Assembly (NCBI GenBank): GCA_963839725.1
Contig: CAWIWT010000007.1
Coordinates: 124,001-188,000, forward strand
Length of the DNA stretch: 64,000 bases
Direction of reading: 5' to 3'
Origin: Kumtagia sp963839725
GTDB lineage: Bacteria > Pseudomonadota > Alphaproteobacteria > Rhizobiales > Rhizobiaceae
The notes under the pieces: model-generated
What the model was told of the DNA's origin: nothing
What the model saw: only the letters and a program-made list of their open reading frames with translations
Database searches by the model: none
Position numbers and translations under genes: made by a program
Shown: one piece after another, positions 1 to 9,347 of the stretch
How the letters are laid out: each line of letters begins with the position of its first letter
Position numbering within the stretch: position 1 is the stretch's first letter

Positions 1-136
1 GTCATGCCCGGCGCCTCGCGAATGCGGTCAATATCGGCATTGAGGTGGATGATGCCGTTCGGCTTGTCAATGGCGATGCTTTGTCCTCGTAGCGTGTTTC
101 AACTAACAGGCGGTTGATGGCCGGATCGAGAACCAC
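1..136 (-). pseudogene. possible 5' end of a frameshifted gene running off the left edge
   Basis: Just after the stop of the MFS gene, a minus-strand frame opens with a GTG at 136-134 and reads VVLDPAINRLLVETRYE. Loss of one G near position 85 would then move it into a second open frame reading GQSIAIDKPNGIIHLNADID, which stays open to the window edge. The join would restore GAG GGA CAA. Neither half has a better start and I do not recognise the family. The call rests only on the protein-like look of both halves, so it is weak; the stretch could equally be non-coding. Confidence 0.25.
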
Positions 137-157
137 TTTTGCAGCGGTTCAACGGTT

Positions 158-1810
158 TCATCCCAAATCTACCGGCGTCTTGGTCTGCAGTCCCGGCTCG
201 GTCCAGTCGGTCGGGCGCACGACCATGCGGTGCACCCTCGGCGGCTCGGTGCCGCTGTGCAGGGCACGGACCCGATCGTCGATGCCGGCATCGGCATAAG
301 TGCGGCGTTGGTTGTGGCGGACATAGTCGACCCAGGTCGGTACGTGGTAGGATTCCATCCACTGTTCGGGCTTCTCGGTATCGCGCAGCAGTTCCCATTG
401 CAGCGCGCCATCGCGGCGGCGGATGCGGCGACGGTCATTCATCGCCTCCAGGAAGGCGTGCGTGTCCTCTTCACGGACGATGTATTCGATCAGGATGGCG
501 ACCGGTCCGCTGCGGCCGCGCAGGTCGAGCGCGATGTTCGGCGTCCGCCAGCGATTGAGCGGATCGAGGTTGTCGGGCGTCTTTTCCGGCAGCGCCAGCC
601 GCAGCCCGATCGCGGCGCCGAAGATCATCACGCAGGCGGCGGTGAACAGCGCGGCATCGGACCCGTATTCCTCAGCGATGAGGCCCCAAATCCAGGCGCC
701 GAGCGCCATGCCGCCGAACGTGGCCGCCTGGTAGAGCGCCAGGGCTCGGCCAAGCACCCAGCGTGGCGTCGAGAGTTGGACCGTGACGTTGAACATAGCG
801 AGTGCCAGCACCCAGCAGGTGCCGCCGATCATTGCGCCGCAGCCAACGAACCAGGCGTTTGGGCTGACCGCGATGATGGTGACGCAGACAGCGAAGCCGA
901 GGAAGGCGGCGCGAGCGATCGTCTCGTTCGACCATTGACCGCGCACCAGGCTGCCGAGGAACGCGCCTCCGATGGCCCCAATGCCATAACAGCCGAGGAG
1001 CAGGCCGTAGAGCAGTGGACCGCCATCCGGCAGGTCGCGCGCCACAAGCGGCAGCAGCGCCAGCACGATGATGGCGGAAAAGCCGAAGAGAAAGCCGCGC
1101 AGCAGCACCTTTTCGATGTGCGGCGACATGGCAACATAGCGCAGCCCGGCAGTCATCGCCCTGCCGAGCGATTCCGGCGGCAGCGGGCCCGGCTGGAAAT
1201 CCGGCTTCCAGCGACCGATCGCAAAGATCAGCGGAACATAGCTGGCGGCGTTGAAGATGAAGGCGACGGCGGGACCTGCCGCGGCAACGATCAGGCCGCC
1301 GATGGCCGGGCCGACGCTGCGCGTCAGGTTGAAGTTGACGCTGTTCAGCGCGACGGCGGCGGGCAGGACGGTTCGCGGCACCATATCGCCGACGGATGCC
1401 TGCCAGGACGGGTTGTTCAACGCGGTCCCGCAGCCGATGAGGAAGGTAAAGGTCAACAGTAGCCACGGCGTGATCAGGCCGAAATAGGTGAAGGCGGCGA
1501 GCAGCACCGAAACGGCAAGCATGAAACCCTGCGCGATCAGCATGACGCGGCGGCGGTCGAAATTATCGGCGATCGCTCCGGCGGTCAGCGAGAAGATCAT
1601 GATCGGAAGCGCGGTCGAGGCCTGCACCAGCGCGACGATATCGTCGGAGGCGGCGATCGAGGTCATCAGCCAGGCCGCACCGACGGACTGGATCAATCCG
1701 CCAAGATTAGATGCGAGGCTGCCGAACCACACCAATCTGAAGGTAGGATACCCCATCGGCGCCAATGATGATGCGCGGTCGTTCACCGGCGGAAAGTCCC
1801 CTTTGGTCAT
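158..1810 (-). CDS. MFS transporter of the MFS_3 type with C-terminal cytoplasmic domain
   Basis: This 550-aa protein has about 12 hydrophobic segments in the first 400 residues, starting with the GYPTFRLVWFGSLASNLGG helix. Its cytoplasmic loop after TM2 has the MFS motif A-like GAIADNFDRRRVM. A soluble tail of about 130 residues follows, including IEYIVREEDTHAFLEAMNDR. That layout is typical of the MFS_3 (EntS-like, transmembrane secretion effector) family, whose members export siderophores or small molecules. The substrate cannot be told from sequence. No strong ribosome site precedes the ATG at 1810; the Met at residue 19 is an alternative start. It is transcribed divergently from the 3-hydroxybutyrate dehydrogenase gene. 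Confidence 0.85.
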   Translation of the reverse strand: MTKGDFPPVNDRASSLAPMGYPTFRLVWFGSLASNLGGLIQSVGAAWLMTSIAASDDIVALVQASTALPIMIFSLTAGAIADNFDRRRVMLIAQGFMLAVSVLLAAFTYFGLITPWLLLTFTFLIGCGTALNNPSWQASVGDMVPRTVLPAAVALNSVNFNLTRSVGPAIGGLIVAAAGPAVAFIFNAASYVPLIFAIGRWKPDFQPGPLPPESLGRAMTAGLRYVAMSPHIEKVLLRGFLFGFSAIIVLALLPLVARDLPDGGPLLYGLLLGCYGIGAIGGAFLGSLVRGQWSNETIARAAFLGFAVCVTIIAVSPNAWFVGCGAMIGGTCWVLALAMFNVTVQLSTPRWVLGRALALYQAATFGGMALGAWIWGLIAEEYGSDAALFTAACVMIFGAAIGLRLALPEKTPDNLDPLNRWRTPNIALDLRGRSGPVAILIEYIVREEDTHAFLEAMNDRRRIRRRDGALQWELLRDTEKPEQWMESYHVPTWVDYVRHNQRRTYADAGIDDRVRALHSGTEPPRVHRMVVRPTDWTEPGLQTKTPVDLG

Positions 1811-2004
1811 TCAGTCGGATGGTATTTAGCGTGGCAGCCTGGTGGTGAGAACCGCATTGATCCACAAAATCGCGCTGGACCAATCGGTTGCCTGGTATTC
1901 TCCGGAGCGCGCTTGTGCTCACCGAAATTTCATTCGCGTGTTGTGGCACTTTCATTGCAGTGCAATATTTATGGTGCAGCGCAATGCAAAAGAGGAATGC
2001 TCCC

Positions 2005-2799
2005 ATGACCGCCGCTCAAACCGTTTCGAGAACCGCAATCGTCACCGGTTCGACATCCGGCATCGGCCTGGCAATCGCGCGCAAGTTCGCCGCAGAGGGC
2101 TGCAACGTCGTCATCAACTCCTTCAGCAACACTCCGGAGGACAATGCCATCGCGGCCGGGCTGACCAAGGAATTCGGAGTGAAGGCCATATACGTGCAGG
2201 CCGACATGTCGAATGGCGATCAATGCCGCTCCCTCGTCGCCAAGGCGGCGGACACGTTTGGCGTGGTCGACATCCTCGTTAACAATGCCGGCGTGCAGTA
2301 TGTCGCACCGGTTGAGGAATTTCCGACCGCCAAATGGGACCAGATCATCGCGATCAACCTGTCTTCCGCTTTCCATACCTCGGCTGCAGCGATCCCGCTG
2401 ATGAAAAAGGCCGGCGGCGGCCGGATCGTCAACGTCGCCTCCGCGCACGGCCTTGTCGCGTCGCCGTTCAAGTCGGCCTATGTGTCGGCCAAGCATGGCA
2501 TCATGGGCCTCACCAAGACGATCGCTCTTGAAGTGGCACGGAACCACATCACCTGTAATGCCGTCTGCCCGGGTTACGTGCTGACGCCCTTGGTCGAGGC
2601 GCAAATCCCCGACCAGATGAAGGCCAACAACATGGACCGCGAGACCGTCATCCGTGAGGTCATGCTCGACAAGCAGCCGACCAAGGAATTCGTGACGGTC
2701 GAGCAGATCGCTGCGGCCGTCTCGTTCCTGTGCTCGCCCGAAGCAGCGCAAATCAACGGAACGCACATTTCCGTCGATGGCGGCTGGACCGCGGAGTAA
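2005..2799 (+). CDS. bdhA: D-3-hydroxybutyrate dehydrogenase (SDR family)
   Basis: This 264-aa short-chain dehydrogenase oxidises (R)-3-hydroxybutyrate to acetoacetate with NAD, in polyhydroxybutyrate turnover in the cytosol. The NAD-binding motif TGSTSGIG is at residues 14-21, NNAG near 95, catalytic Ser146 in NVASAHG and Tyr159/Lys163 in YVSAK. The C-terminal ISVDGGWTAE matches 3-hydroxybutyrate dehydrogenases. I chose the ATG at 2005 because AGAGGA sits 8 nt upstream; an in-frame ATG at 1984 would add seven residues. The next gene starts 6 nt after the stop, so the two are probably co-transcribed, an arrangement often seen in rhizobia. Confidence 0.93.
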   Translation: MTAAQTVSRTAIVTGSTSGIGLAIARKFAAEGCNVVINSFSNTPEDNAIAAGLTKEFGVKAIYVQADMSNGDQCRSLVAKAADTFGVVDILVNNAGVQYVAPVEEFPTAKWDQIIAINLSSAFHTSAAAIPLMKKAGGGRIVNVASAHGLVASPFKSAYVSAKHGIMGLTKTIALEVARNHITCNAVCPGYVLTPLVEAQIPDQMKANNMDRETVIREVMLDKQPTKEFVTVEQIAAAVSFLCSPEAAQINGTHISVDGGWTAE

Positions 2800-2805
2800 G
2801 CGCGC

Positions 2806-3933
2806 ATGATCTCGAACGGAAAGTCACCCGACAGAAAGCCGATCAACATCGCCCTGCAAGGTGGCGGATCGCATGGCGCGTTCAGCTGGGGTGTCCTCGA
2901 CCGGCTGATCGAGGACGGGCGGCTGGATTTCGTTGCGGTCTCCGGAACCAGCGCGGGCGCCATGAATGCAGTGGCGCTGGTCGATGGCTGGGTGCGCGGC
3001 GGGCCGGAAGGCGCGCGGCAAAGGCTTCACGATTTCTGGAGAGCGGTGGCCCGCAACGGCCGCTTCAGCCCGATCCAGAGGACGCCCTGGGACATGCTGC
3101 TCGGCAACTGGTCTGTCGAGAATTCGCCGGGCTATTGGTGGTACGACACTATGAGCAGAGCGTTCTCGCCTTATGTTGCCAATCCGCTCGACATCAATCC
3201 GCTGCGCGATGTTGTCGAGGCGGAGATCGACTTCGAGAAGGTTCGGGCTTGCGAGGCGATAAAGCTGTTCATTTCGGCGACCAATGTCGAAACCGGGCAG
3301 ATCAGGGTGTTCAACCCGAACGAAATCACGCTGGACGTGGTGATGGCGTCCGCCTGCCTGCCGCAGATATTCCAGGCGGTGGAGATCGATGGTACGCCGT
3401 ACTGGGATGGCGGGTACGGCGGCAATCCGGCAATCTTTCCTTTTTTCTACGCAACAGAGACTGACGACGTTCTCCTCGTGCAGATCAATCCGGTGATCCG
3501 TGAGGGCACGCCGCGCAGCGCCAACGAAATCCAGAACCGCATCGACGAGATCACCTTCAATGCGGCTTTGCTGCGGGAATTTCGGGCAATCGGCTTCGTT
3601 AAGGAACTGATTGCGGCTGGGCGCCTGCCTAAGGGCGAGTACCGCGACATCCGCATGCATCGCATCGATGCGGATGAAGCGTTCAGGGATCTCTCCGCAT
3701 CATCCAAGATCAGTGCCGAGTGGGCTTTCCTGAAATATCTGCGCGATCTTGGCCGTAACGCAGCAAGCGATTGGCTGGAAGAGCATTTCGAAGCGATCGG
3801 CACAAAGGCGACCGTGGATGTCCATTCCGACCTGGGACCGCGCCGGCCAACCGAGAAAAAACCACTTGGCGAGCGCGTACGCGCATTCCTCGCGAACCGT
3901 CCCAAGCCGGCATCGGCGCGCCGTCACCGCTGA
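2806..3933 (+). CDS. patatin-like phospholipase/esterase
   Basis: This 375-aa protein has the patatin fold signatures. These are an oxyanion loop GGGSHGAF near residue 22, the nucleophile elbow GTSAG with Ser49, and the catalytic DGG at 201-203 (YWDGGYGG), giving the Ser-Asp dyad. It has no signal peptide, so it should be cytosolic or peripheral. Patatin-like proteins next to 3-hydroxybutyrate dehydrogenase are common in alphaproteobacteria. A role in PHB granule or lipid turnover is an inference from that linkage; the substrate is unknown. The 3' end overlaps the convergent TetR gene by 10 bp. Confidence 0.88.
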   Translation: MISNGKSPDRKPINIALQGGGSHGAFSWGVLDRLIEDGRLDFVAVSGTSAGAMNAVALVDGWVRGGPEGARQRLHDFWRAVARNGRFSPIQRTPWDMLLGNWSVENSPGYWWYDTMSRAFSPYVANPLDINPLRDVVEAEIDFEKVRACEAIKLFISATNVETGQIRVFNPNEITLDVVMASACLPQIFQAVEIDGTPYWDGGYGGNPAIFPFFYATETDDVLLVQINPVIREGTPRSANEIQNRIDEITFNAALLREFRAIGFVKELIAAGRLPKGEYRDIRMHRIDADEAFRDLSASSKISAEWAFLKYLRDLGRNAASDWLEEHFEAIGTKATVDVHSDLGPRRPTEKKPLGERVRAFLANRPKPASARRHR

Positions 3934-4550
3934 AGCGCGCGCTCGACGATTTTCACCAGGCCGCGAACCGCCTTGCGCTGCTGGTCGGGATCGGTGAGGC
4001 GATGTTTCATGCCCTCGATACCATCAAGCAGGAACTGCGACAGGATTTCGGCGGAGAGATCGCTTGCGGCAAGGTCGACGCCGGTGCGCGCCGCTTCCTT
4101 TTCTATCGCGCTCTGAATAATGCCGCCAAGATCGCGCTTCCAACTCAGCAGCAGATCGCTGGCGAGCGTGCTCTTTGCATCGAGGATTTCGGCGCCGTGC
4201 GGCGACGCGGCGATATCGGCGTAGGCGGAGATCATGCAGGTGTCGACCGCCGCATTGACGCGTTCACTGAACGTGCCATCCGCCGCGAGGGCAAGGCGCG
4301 CCTTTTGGAAGGACTTGCCGACCAGTTTCGCGGCGAGCGCCCGGTAGATGTCAGCCTTGTTCTTGAACACCAGATACAGCGCCGGACGCGACATTTCCGC
4401 AGTCTGCGCAATCTGATCCATCGTCACCCGAGAATAGCCGTAGGCGAGAAAAGCCTTCATCCCCGCCTGCAGGATGCGCGCGCGCTTCGCGTCGTCGGCG
4501 GACGCCTCGGACGCTACGGAAAAATCGGGCTCGCGAACTTGTATTGACAT
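3924..4550 (-). CDS. TetR/AcrR family transcriptional repressor
   Basis: This 208-aa protein has an N-terminal TetR helix-turn-helix, about residues 20-65, with the family hallmark VTMDQIAQTAEMSRPALYLVF. A divergent ligand-binding helical domain follows. The ATG at 4550 is preferred over upstream codons because the HTH then lies at the usual distance from the N-terminus. The gene is divergent from iorA, and a strong inverted repeat begins right at its start codon. It therefore probably represses itself and the molybdenum hydroxylase/efflux genes, released by an aromatic or N-heterocyclic ligand (inferred). Confidence 0.9.
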   Translation of the reverse strand: MSIQVREPDFSVASEASADDAKRARILQAGMKAFLAYGYSRVTMDQIAQTAEMSRPALYLVFKNKADIYRALAAKLVGKSFQKARLALAADGTFSERVNAAVDTCMISAYADIAASPHGAEILDAKSTLASDLLLSWKRDLGGIIQSAIEKEAARTGVDLAASDLSAEILSQFLLDGIEGMKHRLTDPDQQRKAVRGLVKIVERALQR

Positions 4551-4572
4551 GTTGACAGATTTTGTCAGAATG
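4548..4572. promoter_or_regulatory. probable TetR operator palindrome
   Basis: The sequence reads CAT-gt-TGACA-gattt-TGTCA-ga-ATG. Eight of ten arm positions match as an inverted repeat centred on 4560. It overlaps the start codon of the TetR gene and lies 66 bp upstream of iorA. Its size and position are as expected for an autoregulatory TetR-dimer operator controlling both divergent genes. No footprint evidence is available. Confidence 0.6.
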
Positions 4573-4637
4573 TTTGAGAAAGTCAATTAGGTGGTTCTGA
4601 CCCTGACCTTCCTACCCGCTGGCAGAAGGACTTTGCA

Positions 4638-5099
4638 ATGCGTCTTGTGGTGGATGGCAGCCCAATTGAGATCGAGGCGGATCCGGAAATGCCGCTTCTA
4701 TGGGCGTTGCGCGATCTCGCTGGAAAGACAGGTCCAAAATTCGGCTGCGGTATTGCCGCCTGTGGTGCTTGCACGGTGCATATCGACGGGCTGCCGGTGC
4801 GGTCGTGCTCAGTGCCGGTCGGTGAGGTCCGGGGCGATATCCGGACGATCGAGGGACTTGCACAGGGCGGCAAGCTGCATCCCGTGCAACAGGCGTGGCT
4901 CGAGGAACAGGTCGCCCAGTGCGGGTATTGCCAGGCCGGCCAGATCATGAGCGCGGTTGCGTTGCTCGATGAGATCGCCGATCCGTCCGACGAGGATATC
5001 GACAACGCCATGGGCGGTAATCTCTGCCGTTGCGGGACCTATCCCAAGATCCGGTCGGCGATCAGGCGAGCCGCCGCTCTCAAGACTGCGGGGATCTGA
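4638..5099 (+). CDS. iorA: isoquinoline 1-oxidoreductase-type small subunit (2x[2Fe-2S])
   Basis: This 153-aa protein is the electron-transfer subunit of a xanthine-oxidase-family molybdenum hydroxylase. The plant-type [2Fe-2S] cluster ligands are Cys37, 42, 45 and 57 (FGCGIAACGAC...RSC). The second cluster uses Cys95, 98, 130 and 132 (CGYCQAGQ ... NLCRCG). Length and motifs fit IorA-like subunits. A good ribosome site (AGAAGGA) is 7 nt before ATG 4638. The large-subunit gene begins 2 nt after its stop. Because that partner is disrupted here, this subunit may lack a functional enzyme to serve. Confidence 0.92.
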   Translation: MRLVVDGSPIEIEADPEMPLLWALRDLAGKTGPKFGCGIAACGACTVHIDGLPVRSCSVPVGEVRGDIRTIEGLAQGGKLHPVQQAWLEEQVAQCGYCQAGQIMSAVALLDEIADPSDEDIDNAMGGNLCRCGTYPKIRSAIRRAAALKTAGI

Positions 5100-5101
5100 C
5101 C

Positions 5102-7379
5102 ATGGCCAGCCTGGGAAAAATCGCCCGTCGTACGTTTTTGTTTGGCGCTGCCGCCGTCGCTGGTGGCGCGGCCTTTGGCTACTACTATGTCCAGAAGCCC
5201 TATCCGAACCCGCTGAAGGACGATCTGGCCGAGGGCCAGAAGACCTTCAACCCCTATATCAAGATCGGCGCCGACAACAGCGTGACGATCATCGTACCGC
5301 GCGCCGAAATGGGGCAGGGCATCTCGACGACGCTCGCCGCCATGGTGGCGGAAGAACTCGACGTCAGCCTCGACAAGGTGAAGGTCGAGCACGGCCCGGC
5401 GTCCTGGGCGTACTACAACGAGGAAATGCTGGCGGAAGGCGGCCCGTTTGCCTTCTACGAAGACGGGCTTGTCGCCGAGACAGTCCGCAACGCCATGGGC
5501 ACGCTGGGCAAGGTTCTCGGCCTGCAATGCACCGGAGGCTCGGCGTCCACACGCGACGGCTTCGTCAAGATGCGCGAAGCCGGCGCGGCGGCGCGGCTGA
5601 TGCTGGTCGCGGCGGCAGCGGTAAAGCTCGATGTGCCGGCGACCGAGCTGGAGACGGCGGACGGGGTGATTTCGCACAAGGCGTCCGGCAAATCGCTGAC
5701 CTATGGCGAGGTGGCGGCGGAGGCAGCCGCACTGGACGTTCCGAATGCCCCGGCGCTGAAGGACAAATCCGCATGGAAGCTGCTGGGTAAGTCACAGAAA
5801 CGCGTCGATATGCTGGCCAAGGTCACCGGCGCGCCCATCTTCGGGCTCGATGTGACGCTGCCTGACATGCTCTACGGCACAGTGAAGCTCAGCCCGCGTT
5901 TCTGGGCGAAGCCCATCAGGTACAATACGTCCAAAGCCGAACAGATGCCGGGCGTCATAAAGATCGTGCCCCTGGCGACGAATTATGGCTACGGCTTCGG
6001 TGTGATCGCGGAGAACACGTGGGCCGCGTTCAAGGCTGCCGAGGCGATCGAAGCGGAATGGGATCAGCCTGAATATCCGCTCGACAGCGCGGCGGTTTCC
6101 AAGGTGCTGACCGACAGCCTGTCCTCGCCGGATGGCACGGCCATGCGCGACGACGGCGATGTCGATGCCGCCTTTGCCGGTGCGCCGCGCGAAAGGATCG
6201 TGGAGGCTGCCTATTCCGCACCGTATCTCGCCCATGCGGCGATGGAGCCGATGAACGCCACCGCCCGCTTCAAGGATGGTGTGCTCGACATCTGGGCCGG
6301 CAATCAGGCGCCGACGATCACCCGCCAGCTTTGCGCCGGTGTGCTTGGTATCGAGCAGGACAAAGTCAATGTGCACACGCCTTCTCTCGGTGGTGGCTTT
6401 GGCCGGCGCGTCGAGGTGGATTATTCGCTCTGCGCGGCGTTGATGGCGAAGGAAACCGGCGGGCGTCCGGTCAAGGTCATCTGGACGCGCGAGCAGGATA
6501 TTCAGAGCGACGCGTATCGCCCCGGGTGCCGTTGCGAAGGCGCAGGCGCGGCTTGGCGACGACGGCATGCCGGTCGCGATCGACATGACGATTTCGTCGC
6601 CGTCGATCATAGCGAGCACGCTGCGCCGTTTGTTCCCGTCAATGTCGCCGATGGGCGCCGACAAGTCGATTACGGATGGCGCGTACAACCAGCCCTATGC
6701 GATCGAGAACTACCGGGTTACGGGCCTGGCCGCGCCGGTGACGATCCCGGTCGGCTCGTGGCGATCAGTCGGAAACTCCTTCAACGGCTTCTTCCACGAA
6801 AGCTTTCTGGATGAGGTCGCGGTTGCCGGCAAAGTCGATCCGGTGGAAATGCGCAAGAAGCTGATGGCCGACTATCCGGCGGCGGTGAAGGTCGTCGAGA
6901 AGGCCGCCGAGATGTCGAAATGGAGAGAAATGCTGCCGGCCGGCAAGGCCAAGGGGTTTGCCTTCACGTTGTCGTTCGGCAGTTGGGTGGCGGAGGTGAT
7001 TTAAGTCGCTGAGACGCCATCCGGTATCCGCATCGAAAAGGTTTGGATCGTGGCCGATGTCGGCACGGCCATCGATCCCGGCATCATCGAAGCGCAGCTG
7101 ATTTCCGGCGCGATCTACGGCCTTTCGGCTGCAATGATGCAGGAGATCACATTCAGCGATGGCGCTGTCGATCAGTCGAATTTCCATGACTTTGATGCGA
7201 TGCGCATCTTCCAGTGCCCGCAGTTCGAAGTCGCCGTACTGGAGAATTATCACAGGATGGGAGGCGCCGGCGAAGTCGGCACACCACCCGCAGCCCCTGC
7301 GTTGGCCAATGCGATCTTCGCGTTGACTGGCAAGCGTATCCGCGACCTGCCGCTGAGCAAGGAGGTCTCATTCGCATGA
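5102..7379 (+). pseudogene. iorB: isoquinoline 1-oxidoreductase-type molybdopterin subunit, broken by a frameshift and a stop
   Basis: The reading frame starts MASLGKIARRTFLFGAAAVA, a Tat-like signal, and continues as an aldehyde oxidase/xanthine dehydrogenase molybdopterin-binding protein (MGQGIST, GGGFGRRVEVD). At about 6520-6530 homology leaves the frame after QSDAYRPG and resumes one frame over (AVAKAQARLGDDGMPVAID). This is consistent with one extra base in the CCCCGGG run. That second frame then meets TAA at 7002-7004, and coding resumes in the same frame downstream (KVWIVADVGTAIDPG to SKEVSFA). A single C-to-T change would create this stop. Two independent lesions in about 500 bp argue for a decaying gene rather than one sequencing error. 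The intact protein would have been about 758 aa. Confidence 0.85.
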
Positions 7380-8002
7380 GGTCCTGGGAGCGTTATGCAA
7401 TAATGTTGCTGACGGCTGCTGCCATCGCTTCATTCGCGCCAGTCGCGGGCCGTGCGCAGGAATTACTACGGCCAGCGGCGGCTACCGGTCCCGCAGTGTC
7501 CGATACCGCAAACGGGTTGGCGGAGTGGGCAAAGGTCGTGGCTGTCCTGTCGCATCCGCGTTGCTCCGGCTGCCATGTCGAGGACGATCGTCCGCGTTGG
7601 TCCGGCGACCACTATGGCGGTGTGAGAGTGCATGCCTTCAATGTTCAGCGTGGCGTGGATGGATCAGGTTTCGGCAACACCGCGATGCGCTGCACGGCGT
7701 GTCATTCGACTAGCAATTCCAGCACCTTACATGGCCCGCCGGGTGCCGAGAACTGGCATCTCGCGCCGGTCCAGATGGCATGGTTCGGCAAGACATCCGC
7801 GCAGATTTGCGCGCAGGTGAAAGACCCGGCGCGCAATGGCGCGCGAACGCTTGAGGCAATCGCACTGCACGTGAAGGATGATAAGCTTGTCGCCTGGGGT
7901 TGGGCGCCGGGCAAAGGCCGGGAGCCGGCACCAGGGTCGGCCGAAGAAACATATCAGGCGCTTGCGCGTTGGTCAGCAGCGGGCGCGCCGTGCCCCGAGT
8001 AG
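7376..8002 (+). CDS. dihaem c-type cytochrome, partner of the ior oxidoreductase
   Basis: This 208-aa exported protein has an N-terminal hydrophobic signal (AIMLLTAAAIASFAPVAG) ending near residue 27. It has two haem c attachment sites, Cys63-Cys66-His67 (CSGCH) and Cys106-Cys109-His110 (CTACH). Its ATG overlaps the stop of the iorB frame (ATGA), and AAGGAGG lies about 10 nt upstream. It is therefore translationally coupled to the ior genes and probably takes electrons from that periplasmic enzyme to the respiratory chain. Unlike iorB it is intact. Confidence 0.85.
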   Translation: MRSWERYAIMLLTAAAIASFAPVAGRAQELLRPAAATGPAVSDTANGLAEWAKVVAVLSHPRCSGCHVEDDRPRWSGDHYGGVRVHAFNVQRGVDGSGFGNTAMRCTACHSTSNSSTLHGPPGAENWHLAPVQMAWFGKTSAQICAQVKDPARNGARTLEAIALHVKDDKLVAWGWAPGKGREPAPGSAEETYQALARWSAAGAPCPE

Positions 8003-8173
8003 TGGTGCGGCGCCGTGAATTTGATCGGTTGATAAAAAATAGTCACTTTTAGACAGTGGCAAGATGATGTAGTTGTCCGCCGCCGTTCGGTGCAACCGCC
8101 GACCGGACGTGCAAGTTTGGCCATGCACCCCCATATGGGTTACGGACCATGGCAATCGACGAGACGGAAGTTG

Positions 8174-9319
8174 ATGATGGCGAATTTCAGGTTTCACAAG
8201 GTCGCCGCGGTCGTAGTGCTCGTCGGCTTTGCTGCATGGATGGGAACCGGACGGTTCTCATCGGTCGGCAGCGCTGCAGCGGAGGCCGAGGCCGCTGCTG
8301 AAAAGGCCGAGGCGGCAAAGCCCGCAGCGCCGATGCGCACGGTCGCGGTGCTCACGCCGCCTCGCGTCGAGCATGCGCGCGCCATCCGTGTTTCCGGCCT
8401 GACCGAGGCTGACAAGCGCGCGGTTCTGGCTGCGCGCGTCAGCGGCATCATCGGTCAGCTTCCGGTCAAGCAGGGCGACCACGTGAAGACCGGCGAGACG
8501 ATCCTCGTGCTGAATGCCGAGGAAAAGAATGCTGCCGTCAACATGGCCCGCCAGGTGCTCAAGCAACGCGAAGCCGAGTTCGAGGCTATGGAACAGCTCG
8601 GCAGGAGCGGAAACGCGGCCAAGCTGCAGATCGACGATGCCCGCTCGGCGCTTGAAACGGGGCGTTCTTTGCTTGAAGCGGCGGAAGCCGAACTCGGACG
8701 AAATGAAATCAAGGCGCCGTTTGACGGTCTCGTCGACCGGATTCCAGTCGAGATCGGCAGCGCTGTTCTGCAAGGCACGGAAGTCGCCACGGTGCTGGCG
8801 CTCGATCCGATCATTGCGCGCGGTGAGATCGGCGAGCGCGACCTGCAATATGTCAAGATCGGCGACAAGGCCGAGGCGCGCCTCGTCAGCGGTGAGACGG
8901 TTGAAGGCAAGATTCGGTACATCAGCCGTGATGCGTCAGCGGAGACACGCACCTTCCGGATAGAGGTCGCTATCCCCAATCCAGATCTTTCCATCCCTGC
9001 TGGCATGACATCGGAAATCACATTGCGCGCTCAGCCGACGGATGCAGTCGTACTGCCTCGCTCGGTGGTGACACTGTCGAAGACCGGCGACATCGGCATT
9101 CGTGCCGTGGATAAGGACTCCAAAGTAGTCTTCTTCCCGATCGATATCGTGGACGATACACCAACCGGCATGGTGCTTGGCGGCATACCGGCAGACGCGC
9201 GCATCATCGTCGCCGGTCAGGACCTTGTGACCGAAGGCGACCATGTCAACGCCGTTACCGCGGATGCAGATGCGGTGCGCAAGCTTGCCGGCGAAGTGAC
9301 CGGCAGCACCAAGCAGTAG
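8174..9319 (+). CDS. RND efflux periplasmic adaptor (membrane fusion protein)
   Basis: This protein of about 381 aa has an N-terminal membrane anchor or signal (VAAVVVLVGFAAWMG) and a low-complexity Ala/Glu linker. It has the split lipoyl domain (GIIGQLPVKQGDHVKTGETI and EIKAPFDGLVDR) flanking a coiled-coil hairpin, then beta-barrel and membrane-proximal domains. This is the HlyD/AcrA-type adaptor layout. Tandem ATGs at 8174 and 8177 follow ACGGAAG. It is 28 bp ahead of the RND permease gene and forms the pump with it. No outer-membrane TolC-type gene is adjacent. Confidence 0.9.
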   Translation: MMANFRFHKVAAVVVLVGFAAWMGTGRFSSVGSAAAEAEAAAEKAEAAKPAAPMRTVAVLTPPRVEHARAIRVSGLTEADKRAVLAARVSGIIGQLPVKQGDHVKTGETILVLNAEEKNAAVNMARQVLKQREAEFEAMEQLGRSGNAAKLQIDDARSALETGRSLLEAAEAELGRNEIKAPFDGLVDRIPVEIGSAVLQGTEVATVLALDPIIARGEIGERDLQYVKIGDKAEARLVSGETVEGKIRYISRDASAETRTFRIEVAIPNPDLSIPAGMTSEITLRAQPTDAVVLPRSVVTLSKTGDIGIRAVDKDSKVVFFPIDIVDDTPTGMVLGGIPADARIIVAGQDLVTEGDHVNAVTADADAVRKLAGEVTGSTKQ

Positions 9320-9347
9320 TAGCAGCGGAAGGCAGAAGGTTCCCGCT

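Noticed and set aside
230..1462. 410-codon plus-strand open frame opposite the MFS_3 gene
   Set aside because: Its composition (long runs of Arg, Gln, Asp, Ala) is typical of the antisense of a G+C-rich gene, with no ribosome site or domain, while the opposite strand shows a clear transporter.
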